Assembly (NCBI GenBank): GCA_049840815.1
Contig: JASGJI010000020.1
Location: 124,001 to 188,000 of the forward strand
Length of the DNA stretch: 64,000 bases
Direction of reading: 5' to 3'
From: JASGDN01 sp049840815
GTDB taxonomy: Bacteria; Chloroflexota; Chloroflexia; Thermomicrobiales; UBA6265
Part shown: positions 56,789 through 64,000 of the stretch, piece after piece
Layout of the letters: each line of letters opens with the position of its first letter
Numbering within the stretch: the stretch's first letter is position 1
The notes under the pieces: model-generated
Told to the model about the DNA's origin: nothing
The model's input: the letters and a program-made list of their open reading frames with translations, nothing else
Databases searched by the model: none
Made by a program: the position numbers and the translations under genes

Positions 56789-58246
56789 TCACGCCGGACC
56801 GCACCACGTGGCTAGAGCGTCCCACAATTCCGCAGACGTGCCATCGCCCACCCAGGCGACGTGCCCATCGGGGCGGATCAGCACCGCAGCCGGGGCATCG
56901 ACCTCTCCGATCACCGGGAGCACCCATCGCGCGCCAATGCGCGCATCGACCACCGTCACCCGATGCTCCCACGGCGTGATGTCCAACCGCCCGGAGTCCC
57001 TGACGCGCAGGAGAACCGGGCGCGCGGCGTGCAGCAAGGCGAAGACGCGGGTCGGACCATCCGACGTGACCAGATCGAGATCGGGCATCCTCCGACCAAG
57101 CAACGGATGGCCGCTGCCGAGGTCGTAGCGGATATCCAGTCCCGACTGCATCGCAGCGAACCGCTTGCGGGATTCCTCCAGACCCAGGAGGTCGGCCACG
57201 GTCTCCCGCAACGCCTCCGACTGCGGATCGGGACGCAGCATCGCCACCTGCGCCAGGGAGTTCCGGATCACCCTCGCGCCGATGGGGTGACGCTCGGCGT
57301 GGTAGGTATCGAGCAACGACTCGTCCGATACGCCCTTGACCACCTGCGCCAGCTTCCAACCGAGATTCACGGCATCCTGCACCCCGAGATTGAGTCCCTG
57401 TCCGCCGGTCGGATAGTGGATGTGCGCGGCATCGCCGGCCAGCAACACGCGCCCCTTCCGGTAGGCGTCGGCCTGCCGCGCCATGTCGGTGAACCGGGAG
57501 ATCCATCGCGGCGAGTGCACCCCGTAATCGGTGCCATAGGCTTCGACCAGCGCAGCGCTCAGGTCCTGCAACGCCGGATCGCCGGTCGCACCGGGTGTGG
57601 CCTCCGTGACCATCACCCTTACCGCCGTCCCATCATCCGTCCGGACCAGCGAATGGATGCCATGCTCGTCGCGACGCAGCCCCCATTCCGGCTCATCGGC
57701 CAACTCGACTTCCGCCGTCAGGTGGCTCACCGTCGCATCCCAGCCGGGAAACCCGATCCCGGCGGCCTTCCGGATCAGGCTGCGGCCTCCGTCGCACCCG
57801 GCCAGATACCGTGCGTGCAGGGATGCGCTGTCAGCCAGATCGACCGTGACGCCAACCGCATCCTGGGCGAATCCCGTCACCTCCCTCCCACGCAGCACGG
57901 GAACGCCCAGTTCGTCCAGCCATCCGGCGAGAAGCTGCTCGAACCGAGGTTGGGGAAGCGCGAGGCCATAGGGATGGCGGGTAGGGAAGTCGCTCATGTC
58001 CAGGCGCACCCAGCCGAATCCAGCCACCTGCGCCGGGGTACCCGCCACCAGGAATCGGTCGGCGATCCCGCGCTGGTCGAGCACCTCGATCGTGCGGGCA
58101 TGCAGCCCTCCCGCCCGAATACCGAGAACCTCGGTGTCGGGGCGGCGCTCGATGACCACGACGTCCACATCAGCGAGGGCGAGTTCGCCCGCGAGCATCA
58201 TCCCGGTTGGACCAGCGCCAACGACGATCACGGCATGGTCAGTCAT
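56789..58246 (-). CDS. FAD-dependent monooxygenase, rifampicin-monooxygenase-like
   Basis: A 485-residue class A flavin monooxygenase. The dinucleotide motif is VIVVGAGPTGMMLAGELALA. The second FAD motif is VLLAGDAAHIHYPTGGQGLN, preceded by AGCDGGRSLIRKAAGIGFPG. GLHARTIEVLDQRGIADRFL, HSPRWISRFTDMARQADAYR and the C-terminal LLRPDGHVAWVG closely follow Rox-type rifampicin monooxygenases as I remember them. Such enzymes hydroxylate aromatic substrates including rifamycins. Resistance cannot be claimed from sequence; related enzymes also hydroxylate phenols and polyketides. The C-terminal thioredoxin-like domain is complete. Confidence 0.82.
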   Translation of the reverse strand: MTDHAVIVVGAGPTGMMLAGELALADVDVVVIERRPDTEVLGIRAGGLHARTIEVLDQRGIADRFLVAGTPAQVAGFGWVRLDMSDFPTRHPYGLALPQPRFEQLLAGWLDELGVPVLRGREVTGFAQDAVGVTVDLADSASLHARYLAGCDGGRSLIRKAAGIGFPGWDATVSHLTAEVELADEPEWGLRRDEHGIHSLVRTDDGTAVRVMVTEATPGATGDPALQDLSAALVEAYGTDYGVHSPRWISRFTDMARQADAYRKGRVLLAGDAAHIHYPTGGQGLNLGVQDAVNLGWKLAQVVKGVSDESLLDTYHAERHPIGARVIRNSLAQVAMLRPDPQSEALRETVADLLGLEESRKRFAAMQSGLDIRYDLGSGHPLLGRRMPDLDLVTSDGPTRVFALLHAARPVLLRVRDSGRLDITPWEHRVTVVDARIGARWVLPVIGEVDAPAAVLIRPDGHVAWVGDGTSAELWDALATWCGPA

Positions 58247-58331
58247 CGGTCATTCCTCTCCTGCGATGGCAGCTCCGATCGCCGCGAGATGCGCACCGAT
58301 ACCCTGCTGCAGGACGACTCTAGCGACCCGG

Positions 58332-58359
58332 TTAGCACTCGGCAACCCACGAGTGCCAA
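58332..58359 (+). promoter_or_regulatory. CIRCE-like inverted repeat (HrcA operator)
   Basis: ttagcactc followed by 10 bases and gagtgccaa. The consensus CIRCE is TTAGCACTC-N9-GAGTGCTAA, so both halves match at 17 of 18 positions but the spacer is one base longer than usual. It sits just before a promoter-like TTGCGA-15-GATACT (58367-58393) that points at the zinc-ribbon gene, and between it and the divergent monooxygenase. Confidence 0.55.
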
Positions 58360-58478
58360 TTCCCCGTTGCGATGAACCCTCCGAAGGGATACTATTGAAG
58401 CAACAGCTCCCCGATGGGGAGCTTCCGTTCGTCATCAGTACGCGCCATGCCTTCGCAGTCGCGAGGATTGAACCAACC

Positions 58479-58802
58479 ATGCCAACCTATGCATACCGCT
58501 GCTCGTCCTGCGGTCACGAGTTCGAGGCGGTCCAGAAGATGAGCGACGATCCGCTCACCACCTGCCCTGAATGCGGAGCGCCCATCAAGCGCGTCATCTT
58601 CCCCGCCGGCATCGTCTTCAAGGGCAGCGGCTGGTACATTACCGATAGTCGCAAGTCGGACGATGGCAAGGCCAAGGCGGGCAACACATCCGGCACGTCC
58701 GCTGCCAGCAGCGACAAGGCTGAGAAGACCTCGTCCGACACCAAGGACAGCACCCCGGCCCCTGCCGCCGACGCCAAGCCGGCGAAGGCCGCCACCGAGT
58801 AG
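58479..58802 (+). CDS. FmdB-family zinc-ribbon protein
   Basis: A 107-residue protein starting at ATG 58479. The N-terminal 45 residues form a zinc ribbon: MPTYAYRCSSCGHEFEAVQK with CSSC and TTCPECGAPIKRVIF with CPEC, followed by FKGSGWYITDSR, the usual end of FmdB-type domains. The second half is a low-complexity Ser/Thr/Ala/Lys tail with charge balance typical of a flexible region. The function of this family is unsettled; a regulatory or nucleic-acid role is suspected. A CIRCE-like element upstream suggests heat-shock control. Confidence 0.85.
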   Translation: MPTYAYRCSSCGHEFEAVQKMSDDPLTTCPECGAPIKRVIFPAGIVFKGSGWYITDSRKSDDGKAKAGNTSGTSAASSDKAEKTSSDTKDSTPAPAADAKPAKAATE

Positions 58803-59102
58803 CGGGAGCCATCACGACAAGGACCGTTTCTGTGCGTCAGACGACCGATCGCCACCGGAGCCACCACTCCCTGCCAGCATGCACCAGCCCGGTGCGTGTC
58901 GCGGTCGCCTGCGCTGCCTGTCCGCAGGGTCGCCCATCGGCCTCCTGTTGATAGGGATGCCCGGCCCATGCACGTCGGCGTGTCCCCATCACCCCCGCCA
59001 ACCCCGCCCCGGAGCATCCCCAACGACTGGCATGCCGTCATCGTTCACCCCGCTCCCCATGGCGTGCGATTCCCGATCCTACCGGACAGGAGACCAGGTC
59101 CC
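58803..59102. other. Gap before cysS, nothing recognised
   Basis: About 300 bases with no supported gene. A leader for the cysS-rlmB pair is expected here, but no T-box or aminoacyl-tRNA-sensing motif was seen. Confidence 0.45.
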
Positions 59103-60551
59103 GTGAGCGAGACAATCACCCCAACGACTACCGCCACATCCACCATCGAGGCGCCGACGACCGGCGGGCTGCATCTCTACAGCACACTCAGTCGCCGCAA
59201 GGAGCCGTTCGTCACCATCGAGCCGGGCGCGGTGCGGATGTACGTCTGCGGCGTCACCGTATACGACGACGCGCACATCGGGCACGGCATGTCGGCCGTC
59301 ATCTTCGATGTCATCCGCCGCTACCTCCTGCACAAGGGCTACGCGGTCGATTTTGCGCGCAACTTCACCGACATCGACGACAAGATCATCAACCGCGCCA
59401 ATGCCAGCGGCATCTCCCCCGACGAGCTCACCAACCGCCTGATCGCGGAGTGGACCGAGCAGATCGAGCAGCTGAACATCCTCCCGGCCACCATCACCCC
59501 GCGCGCCACCGAGGAAGTCCCGGAGATCATCGCCATGATCGAAGGGCTGATCGCGAAGGGGCACGCCTACGAGAGCCGGGGCGATGTCTACTTCCGCGTC
59601 CGCACCTTCCCCGGCTACGGCAAGCTGAGCCACCGCAACATCGACGAACTCGTCTCTGGCGCCCGGATCGAGGTCAGCGAAATCAAGGACGACCCGCTCG
59701 ACTTCGCACTCTGGAAGGCCGCCAAACCAGGCGAGCCCAGCTGGCCCAGCCCGTGGAGCGACGGCCGTCCCGGTTGGCACATCGAGTGCTCCGCCATGTG
59801 CACCCATCACCTCGGCGGCGTGGTGGACATTCACGGCGGCGGATCGGACCTGATCTTCCCGCATCACGAGAACGAGATCGCCCAGTCGGAGGCCTTCCTC
59901 GGTGAGGACCCATACGCGCGCTACTGGCTGCACAACGGCATGCTCCGCCTTGATGGCGAGAAGATGTCGAAGTCGCTCGGGAACGTCGTCTGGCTCTCCG
60001 AGATCCTGGAGCAGGGCTTGCAGGCCCCCTTCCGGCTGATGATCCTGCAATCGCATTACCGGCAGCCCGTCAACTATTCGGAGGACGTGCTGGAATCCTC
60101 GCGCACGGGTATCCAGCGCCTGCGGGCGGCCCTCGCGGCGGAGGGCACCGGCGACGCGCGCGACGAGGATCTCGATCGCCTCACCGCCTCGGCGCTTGCC
60201 GACTTCGAGGCGGCGATGGACGACGACATCAACACGCCGGTCGCGGTCGCGGTCGCCTTCGGACTCGCCCGCGCCATCAACCGCGCGGCAGCGTCCGGCG
60301 CGAACGTCGCCGACGGACAAGCGATGCTGCGCACGCTGCTCGACATCCTCGGCCTCGACCTCGACCTCGGCGAGACCGCTTCCGAGACCACCGACGCCGC
60401 CCCGTTCATCGACCTGCTCGTGCAGACACGCACCGAGCTTCGCACGGCCCGCCAGTTCGCGCTGGCCGATTCCATTCGCAATCAACTCACCGAACTTGGA
60501 GTAACCCTTGAGGACACCGCAACGGGGACAACCTGGAAACTCTCGCGATAA
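59103..60551 (+). CDS. cysS: Cysteinyl-tRNA synthetase
   Basis: A 482-residue class I synthetase starting at GTG 59103 behind AGGAGA; the frame runs further upstream, but those residues do not match the family. The HIGH signature is DDAHIGHGMS near residue 56, and KMSKS is in LDGEKMSKSLGN near 287. Zinc ligands are likely in MYVCGVTVYD, HIECSAMC and FPHHENEIAQSE. It charges tRNA-Cys with cysteine. The next gene overlaps its end by 44 bases. Confidence 0.95.
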   Translation: MSETITPTTTATSTIEAPTTGGLHLYSTLSRRKEPFVTIEPGAVRMYVCGVTVYDDAHIGHGMSAVIFDVIRRYLLHKGYAVDFARNFTDIDDKIINRANASGISPDELTNRLIAEWTEQIEQLNILPATITPRATEEVPEIIAMIEGLIAKGHAYESRGDVYFRVRTFPGYGKLSHRNIDELVSGARIEVSEIKDDPLDFALWKAAKPGEPSWPSPWSDGRPGWHIECSAMCTHHLGGVVDIHGGGSDLIFPHHENEIAQSEAFLGEDPYARYWLHNGMLRLDGEKMSKSLGNVVWLSEILEQGLQAPFRLMILQSHYRQPVNYSEDVLESSRTGIQRLRAALAAEGTGDARDEDLDRLTASALADFEAAMDDDINTPVAVAVAFGLARAINRAAASGANVADGQAMLRTLLDILGLDLDLGETASETTDAAPFIDLLVQTRTELRTARQFALADSIRNQLTELGVTLEDTATGTTWKLSR

Positions 60552-61569
60552 TCGCACCTACTCCGGCGGCAATCGCCCGAACGATGGCAACGCCCACCCC
60601 GAGCGTTCCACCGACGGCGATACCCGGAGCGACCGCCCGTATTCGAGTCGTCCCAATGGCGGCGGGGGCAATCCGCGTCCGGGCAGCGGATCGCGCCCGT
60701 CGAACGCGCAGGGACAGCGACGCCCCGGCGGGGGGGGTCCGCGTCCCCCACGCCAGGACGGACGTGGAGGCAGAGGTGGCGGCCCGCGCAACGACCGCGG
60801 GCGGTCGAACCGTCCGTTACTGACCGTGCGCGGCGATCCGCTCTTCGGACGCAACGCGATCCTCGAATCGCTCCGCGCCGGCAAGCGGAAGACCTCCCAC
60901 CTCTGGATCGCGGAAGGCCTCCGGCCCGATCCCCGGATCGACGAGATCCGCGCGCTGGCCGAGGCTGCCGAAATCGAGACGGAGGAAGTGCCGCGTCCGA
61001 TGCTGGACGACATCACCCAGGGCGCGAACCATCAGGGTGTGCTGCTGGAAGTCGGTGACTACCCGTATGCCGAGCTGGAGGACATCGTCGAGCGCGATGG
61101 CACGGTCCTCGTCCTCGATCACCTGCAGGACCCGCAGAACTTCGGCACACTCCTCCGCGCCGCCGATGCCGCGGGAGTCGCGGGTGTCGTCATCGCATCG
61201 GATCGCTCGGTGAGCGTCACCCCGGCAGTCGTGAACGCCTCCGCCGGCGCCGTGGAGCACCTGATGGTGGCCGAGGTCCCAAACATCAGCCGCGCGCTGG
61301 AGAAGATCGGCGCGACGGGCCGCTGGATCGTCGGACTGGCCGGCGATGAGGGATCGACCGATCTCTTCGCGACCGACATCCCGACGCCGGTGGCGCTGGT
61401 CGTCGGGGCGGAGGGCAGCGGTATCTCGGCGGGCATCCGTCGGAAGTGCCAGGTGATGGTCAGCTTGCCGATGCTGGGCAGGATCGAGTCGCTGAACGCG
61501 GCGACGGCCGGCTCCATCGCGCTCTACGACATCCTCCGCCGCGAGCGGGAGGCCGCCGCCGAGTCGTAG
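60508..61569 (+). CDS. rlmB: TrmH/RlmB-type 23S rRNA 2'-O-methyltransferase
   Basis: A 353-residue SpoU-family protein. The start is TTG 60508, inside cysS, with GGAG eight bases before it. Residues 1-104 are low complexity, rich in Gly, Arg, Pro and Asn, and RGG-like. Then come the substrate-binding domain (PLFGRNAILESLRAGKRKTS) and the SpoU core: VLDHLQDPQNFGTLLRAADA, VALVVGAEGSGIS and VSLPMLGRIESLNAATAGSI, the three trefoil-knot motifs. It methylates a ribose of a large-subunit RNA; G2251 is the RlmB target. The disordered N-terminus is unusual and may bind RNA. A hairpin follows. Confidence 0.88.
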   Translation: MRTPQRGQPGNSRDNRTYSGGNRPNDGNAHPERSTDGDTRSDRPYSSRPNGGGGNPRPGSGSRPSNAQGQRRPGGGGPRPPRQDGRGGRGGGPRNDRGRSNRPLLTVRGDPLFGRNAILESLRAGKRKTSHLWIAEGLRPDPRIDEIRALAEAAEIETEEVPRPMLDDITQGANHQGVLLEVGDYPYAELEDIVERDGTVLVLDHLQDPQNFGTLLRAADAAGVAGVVIASDRSVSVTPAVVNASAGAVEHLMVAEVPNISRALEKIGATGRWIVGLAGDEGSTDLFATDIPTPVALVVGAEGSGISAGIRRKCQVMVSLPMLGRIESLNAATAGSIALYDILRREREAAAES

Positions 61570-61590
61570 GGATCGTGGCTAGGAGCGGAT

Positions 61591-61617
61591 GGTGCCCCGA
61601 TTTGCAGTCGGGGTACC
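61591..61617 (+). terminator. Hairpin after rlmB
   Basis: 10-base arms (ggtgccccga / tcggggtacc, with one G-U pair) and a 7-base loop, followed by tttc. It lies 22 bases past the rlmB stop. Confidence 0.6.
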
Positions 61618-61738
61618 TTTCACCGTAGAATAGCCGGGCTTAATGCCCTGTCCGCACTGGTTTGTGCGTCTGCGCGCCCCGGTGTGGATTTTTGTGCTGA
61701 TTTCACACGCGCATGCGTCAGGTTGGAAGGTTCTCTCC

Positions 61739-62248
61739 ATGAAGATCGTTCTCCGCCAGGATGTCCCCAAGCTCGGGGAAGCTGGCACCATTCAGACCGT
61801 CGCCAATGGCTACGCCCGCAACTTCCTGATCCCGCAGGGGATGGCGGTCGTCGCGACCGATGGCGAGATCAAGGTCGCCCAGCACAACCTCGCGGTCAAG
61901 GAGCGCAAGGTCGCCCGCCTTGAGGAGCAGCAGAAGTCGCTTGCCGAGAAGATCCAGGGCACGAAGCTCGCCTTCACCGCCCGCGCCGGTGAGACCGGCC
62001 GTCTCTTCGGCTCGATCACCGCAGCTGATGTCGCGGCCCAGCTCTCCGGCAAGATCGGCGAGGAAATCGATCGCCGCAAGATCGTGCTCGAGGAGCCGCT
62101 GCGCACCGTCGGCAACCACAAGGTCGCCGTTCACCTCGTTGGCAAGCTTCGCCCGCAGGTCGAGGTGACGATCACCGCCGAGGAAGTGGCCGAGGACTCG
62201 AACGAAGAGGCCGAAGCCGTCATCGCCGAGGCGATCGAGGAGGCCTAA
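61739..62248 (+). CDS. rplI: Ribosomal protein bL9
   Basis: A 169-residue protein starting at ATG 61739 behind GGAAGG. MKIVLRQDVPKLGEAGTIQT and NGYARNFLIPQGMAVVAT are the conserved bL9 N-terminal domain, joined by a long charged helix to the C-terminal domain (GRLFGSITAADVAAQLSGKI, RKIVLEEPLRTVGNHKVAVH). It binds 23S rRNA in the large subunit. An acidic tail of about 20 residues is somewhat longer than in many bacteria. dnaB follows, a common arrangement. Confidence 0.95.
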   Translation: MKIVLRQDVPKLGEAGTIQTVANGYARNFLIPQGMAVVATDGEIKVAQHNLAVKERKVARLEEQQKSLAEKIQGTKLAFTARAGETGRLFGSITAADVAAQLSGKIGEEIDRRKIVLEEPLRTVGNHKVAVHLVGKLRPQVEVTITAEEVAEDSNEEAEAVIAEAIEEA

Positions 62249-62376
62249 CCGCCTTCTCACCCCCGCATCACGCTCGCACCAGGACGCGGGGCGGCCCGCA
62301 CGCTCGCTCAATCCTTGAGCCACTCGTTTCGGATATGCCGCCCCCGCCGGTCTATCCCTCAGAGGGAGTCCTCTGA

Positions 62377-63717
62377 ATGGATACAGTCGTCGAGCGCCTC
62401 CCACCCCACAATATCGAGGCCGAGCAAGGCGTGCTCGGCAGCCTCATGATTGATCGCGATGCGATCATCAAGGTTGCATCCTTCCTCAAGCCCGAGGATT
62501 TCTACATCTGGGCGAACGGGACGATCTATCAGGCCATCCTCGATCTCTACAACAAGCGCGAGCCCACCGATCTCCTCACCCTCTCCGATGAGCTGAAGAA
62601 ACGCGGCACGTTCGACGATGTCGGGGGCGATGTCTACCTGACCACCTTGATGGGTGGCGTCCCGACCGCCGTGCACGTCGAGTACTACGGGCACATCGTC
62701 GAGCGCCAATCCACCCGCCGCCGCCTGATCCAGGCCGGCACGGAGATCGTCGGAATCGGCTTTCAGGACAGCCTCGATACCGAGGACGCCCTGGAACAGG
62801 CCCAGCGCCAGATCCTCGATGTCTCACAGAACCGGCAGACGAAGGATTTCCAGTCCATCGCCGACGTGCTGGACCGCTTCTTCGACCAGATTGAGTACCT
62901 CCAGCAGCATCGCGGCGAAGTCGTCGGCGTGCCGACTGGCTATACCGACCTCGATGCCCTGCTCGGTGGCCTCCAGCGTTCCGACCTCCTGATCCTCGCC
63001 GCCCGCCCGAGTATGGGAAAGACGGCCTTCCAGCTTGGCCTGGCGTATGGCGCTGCCGTGCAGCACAAGCGGACGGTCGGCATCTTCAGCCTCGAAATGG
63101 CGGCGGAACAGCTCGTCCAGCGTCTGCTCTCCACCGAGACCGGCGTGGACTCTCACCGCCTGCGTCTCGGCATGATCGACGACAACGAGTGGGACCGCGT
63201 CTCCCGCGCATTCGGGCGGTTGGCGGAAGCCAACATCTTCATCGACGATGCCGCTGGTGCCACCGTGATGGACGTGCGCTCCAAAGCGCGTCGTCTCCAG
63301 GCGGAACACGGGCTTGACCTGCTCATCATCGACTACCTTCAGCTGCTCTCCGGCCGGCGCACGGACAACCGGGTGCAGGAGGTGTCCGAAATCTCGCGTG
63401 GGTTGAAGGGCCTCGCCCGCGAACTGAACATCCCGGTCATCGCGCTCTCCCAGCTCTCCCGCGCCGTCGAGACGCGCGCCGACCACCGGCCGATGCTCTC
63501 CGACCTCCGCGAATCGGGATCGATCGAGCAGGACGCCGACATCGTGATGTTCCTGTATCGCGAGGAGAAGTACGACGAGAACTCGGAGAAGAAGGGCATC
63601 GCCGAGATCATCGTTGCCAAGCACCGAAACGGCCCGGTTGGCAGCGTGAACCTGCGTTTCTTCGAGCGCACCGGCCGCTTCGCCGATCTCGAGCTCTACC
63701 GCGAGCCGGAAAACTGA
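62377..63717 (+). CDS. dnaB: Replicative DNA helicase DnaB
   Basis: A 446-residue hexameric helicase with GAGGGAG upstream. The N-terminal domain opens LPPHNIEAEQGVLGSLMIDR. The RecA-like motor has Walker A LAARPSMGKTAFQLGLAYG near residue 210, Walker B LDLLIIDYLQLLSG near 312, and the later PVIALSQLSRAVETR and RESGSIEQDADIVMFLYR motifs. No intein is present. It unwinds DNA at the fork. The next gene starts within its stop codon (TGATG). Confidence 0.96.
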   Translation: MDTVVERLPPHNIEAEQGVLGSLMIDRDAIIKVASFLKPEDFYIWANGTIYQAILDLYNKREPTDLLTLSDELKKRGTFDDVGGDVYLTTLMGGVPTAVHVEYYGHIVERQSTRRRLIQAGTEIVGIGFQDSLDTEDALEQAQRQILDVSQNRQTKDFQSIADVLDRFFDQIEYLQQHRGEVVGVPTGYTDLDALLGGLQRSDLLILAARPSMGKTAFQLGLAYGAAVQHKRTVGIFSLEMAAEQLVQRLLSTETGVDSHRLRLGMIDDNEWDRVSRAFGRLAEANIFIDDAAGATVMDVRSKARRLQAEHGLDLLIIDYLQLLSGRRTDNRVQEVSEISRGLKGLARELNIPVIALSQLSRAVETRADHRPMLSDLRESGSIEQDADIVMFLYREEKYDENSEKKGIAEIIVAKHRNGPVGSVNLRFFERTGRFADLELYREPEN

Positions 63718-64000
63718 TGTCCCCTTCCCGCAGTTCGTCCAGCCCCGCAGGTGGCATTCTCATCTCCGTCGAGTCGACGATTGCCATCCCTGCTGCCTTC
63801 TTCACGGATGTCCTCCCGGAGATCACGGCCATCGAGGAGCTCCAGGCAACGCTCGCCATCTTCCGCCTGCTGGCCGATCAGGGAGGCATCGATCATCCCA
63901 TCGCGGAACGCGCCGTCGTTCGCGATCGGCTGCTCCGCACCGCCATGCGCGTCGAAGGCAGCCCCCGAGAACCGGACCTTCGGATTGCCAAGGGACTCGA
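63717..64000 (+). CDS. DnaD-like replication protein, 5' part only
   Basis: The frame begins at ATG 63717, overlapping the dnaB stop, and is open to the end of the window (94 residues). After a Ser/Pro-rich start it reads VESTIAIPAAFFTDVLPEIT and ATLAIFRLLADQGGIDHPIA. This opening (IPxxFFxxxLPxIxxxxELxxTLxxxRLL) resembles DnaD-type primosomal proteins that follow dnaB in related genomes, as I remember them. The helicase-loader part would lie beyond the window. The overlap predicts translational coupling with dnaB. Confidence 0.6.
   Translation, partial: MSPSRSSSSPAGGILISVESTIAIPAAFFTDVLPEITAIEELQATLAIFRLLADQGGIDHPIAERAVVRDRLLRTAMRVEGSPREPDLRIAKGL

Overview
The window is high-GC bacterial DNA. 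It most resembles a Chloroflexota genome, probably class Thermomicrobia, although no rRNA is present to prove this. The pointers are PT/TNTP-rich surface proteins, lipobox-free Tat proteins carrying ASPVASPA-type linkers, a GSAM-like aminotransferase beside hemA-hemL, CoxD/CoxE/XdhC maturation genes, a MoxR-DUF58-transglutaminase operon, and dnaB followed directly by what looks like a DnaD-type gene.

Layout. (1) 1-3.6 kb is decayed accessory DNA: a frameshifted IS481 element flanked by CTAG, an RraA-like gene and a twice-frameshifted Fic gene. (2) 3.6-26.6 kb is a cell-envelope region. It holds two large secreted proteins built from Cys-bearing prealbumin-like modules, a Tat-exported heparinase II/III-like protein, a methyltransferase, an IS630 relic, two ferritin-like proteins behind an ECF sigma/RskA anti-sigma pair, three LPxTG-type surface proteins (one with a nonsense codon), an IS481 relic and a LAL/MalT-type LuxR regulator. 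The largest surface protein has eight tandem modules of about 83 residues. (3) 27-32.4 kb carries hemL and hemA, a divergent GSAM-like aminotransferase and a small membrane protein. (4) 32.5-37.6 kb carries a CoxD-CoxE-XdhC-MocA maturation operon for molybdenum hydroxylases, then tsaB. (5) 37.8-42.7 kb is a sugar-type ABC transporter with two permeases, two paralogous binding proteins and no ATPase. (6) 43.1-48.4 kb runs on the minus strand: nitroreductase, DUF3386-like protein, hemin-type HmuT-U-V, then tsaE. (7) 48.8-53.7 kb is MoxR, DUF58 and transglutaminase (frameshifted). (8) 53.8-64 kb is housekeeping: polA, a Rox-like flavin monooxygenase, an FmdB-type zinc ribbon behind a CIRCE-like repeat, cysS-rlmB, rplI, dnaB and the start of a DnaD-like gene.

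How the genes connect. The heme biosynthesis genes, hemin uptake operon and ferritin-like proteins give an iron/heme theme. TsaB and TsaE supply two parts of the t6A tRNA-modification machinery. The surface genes share an N-terminal Cys-pair motif, a repeated Cys-rich module and, in three cases, an LPxTG sorting signal, so they probably form one display system whose sortase lies outside the window.

Two sequence-level themes run through the window. Long GC-rich hairpins without U-tracts end most transcription units. Single-base frameshifts interrupt at least six otherwise well-preserved genes, and these need read-level checking before any gene is called dead.
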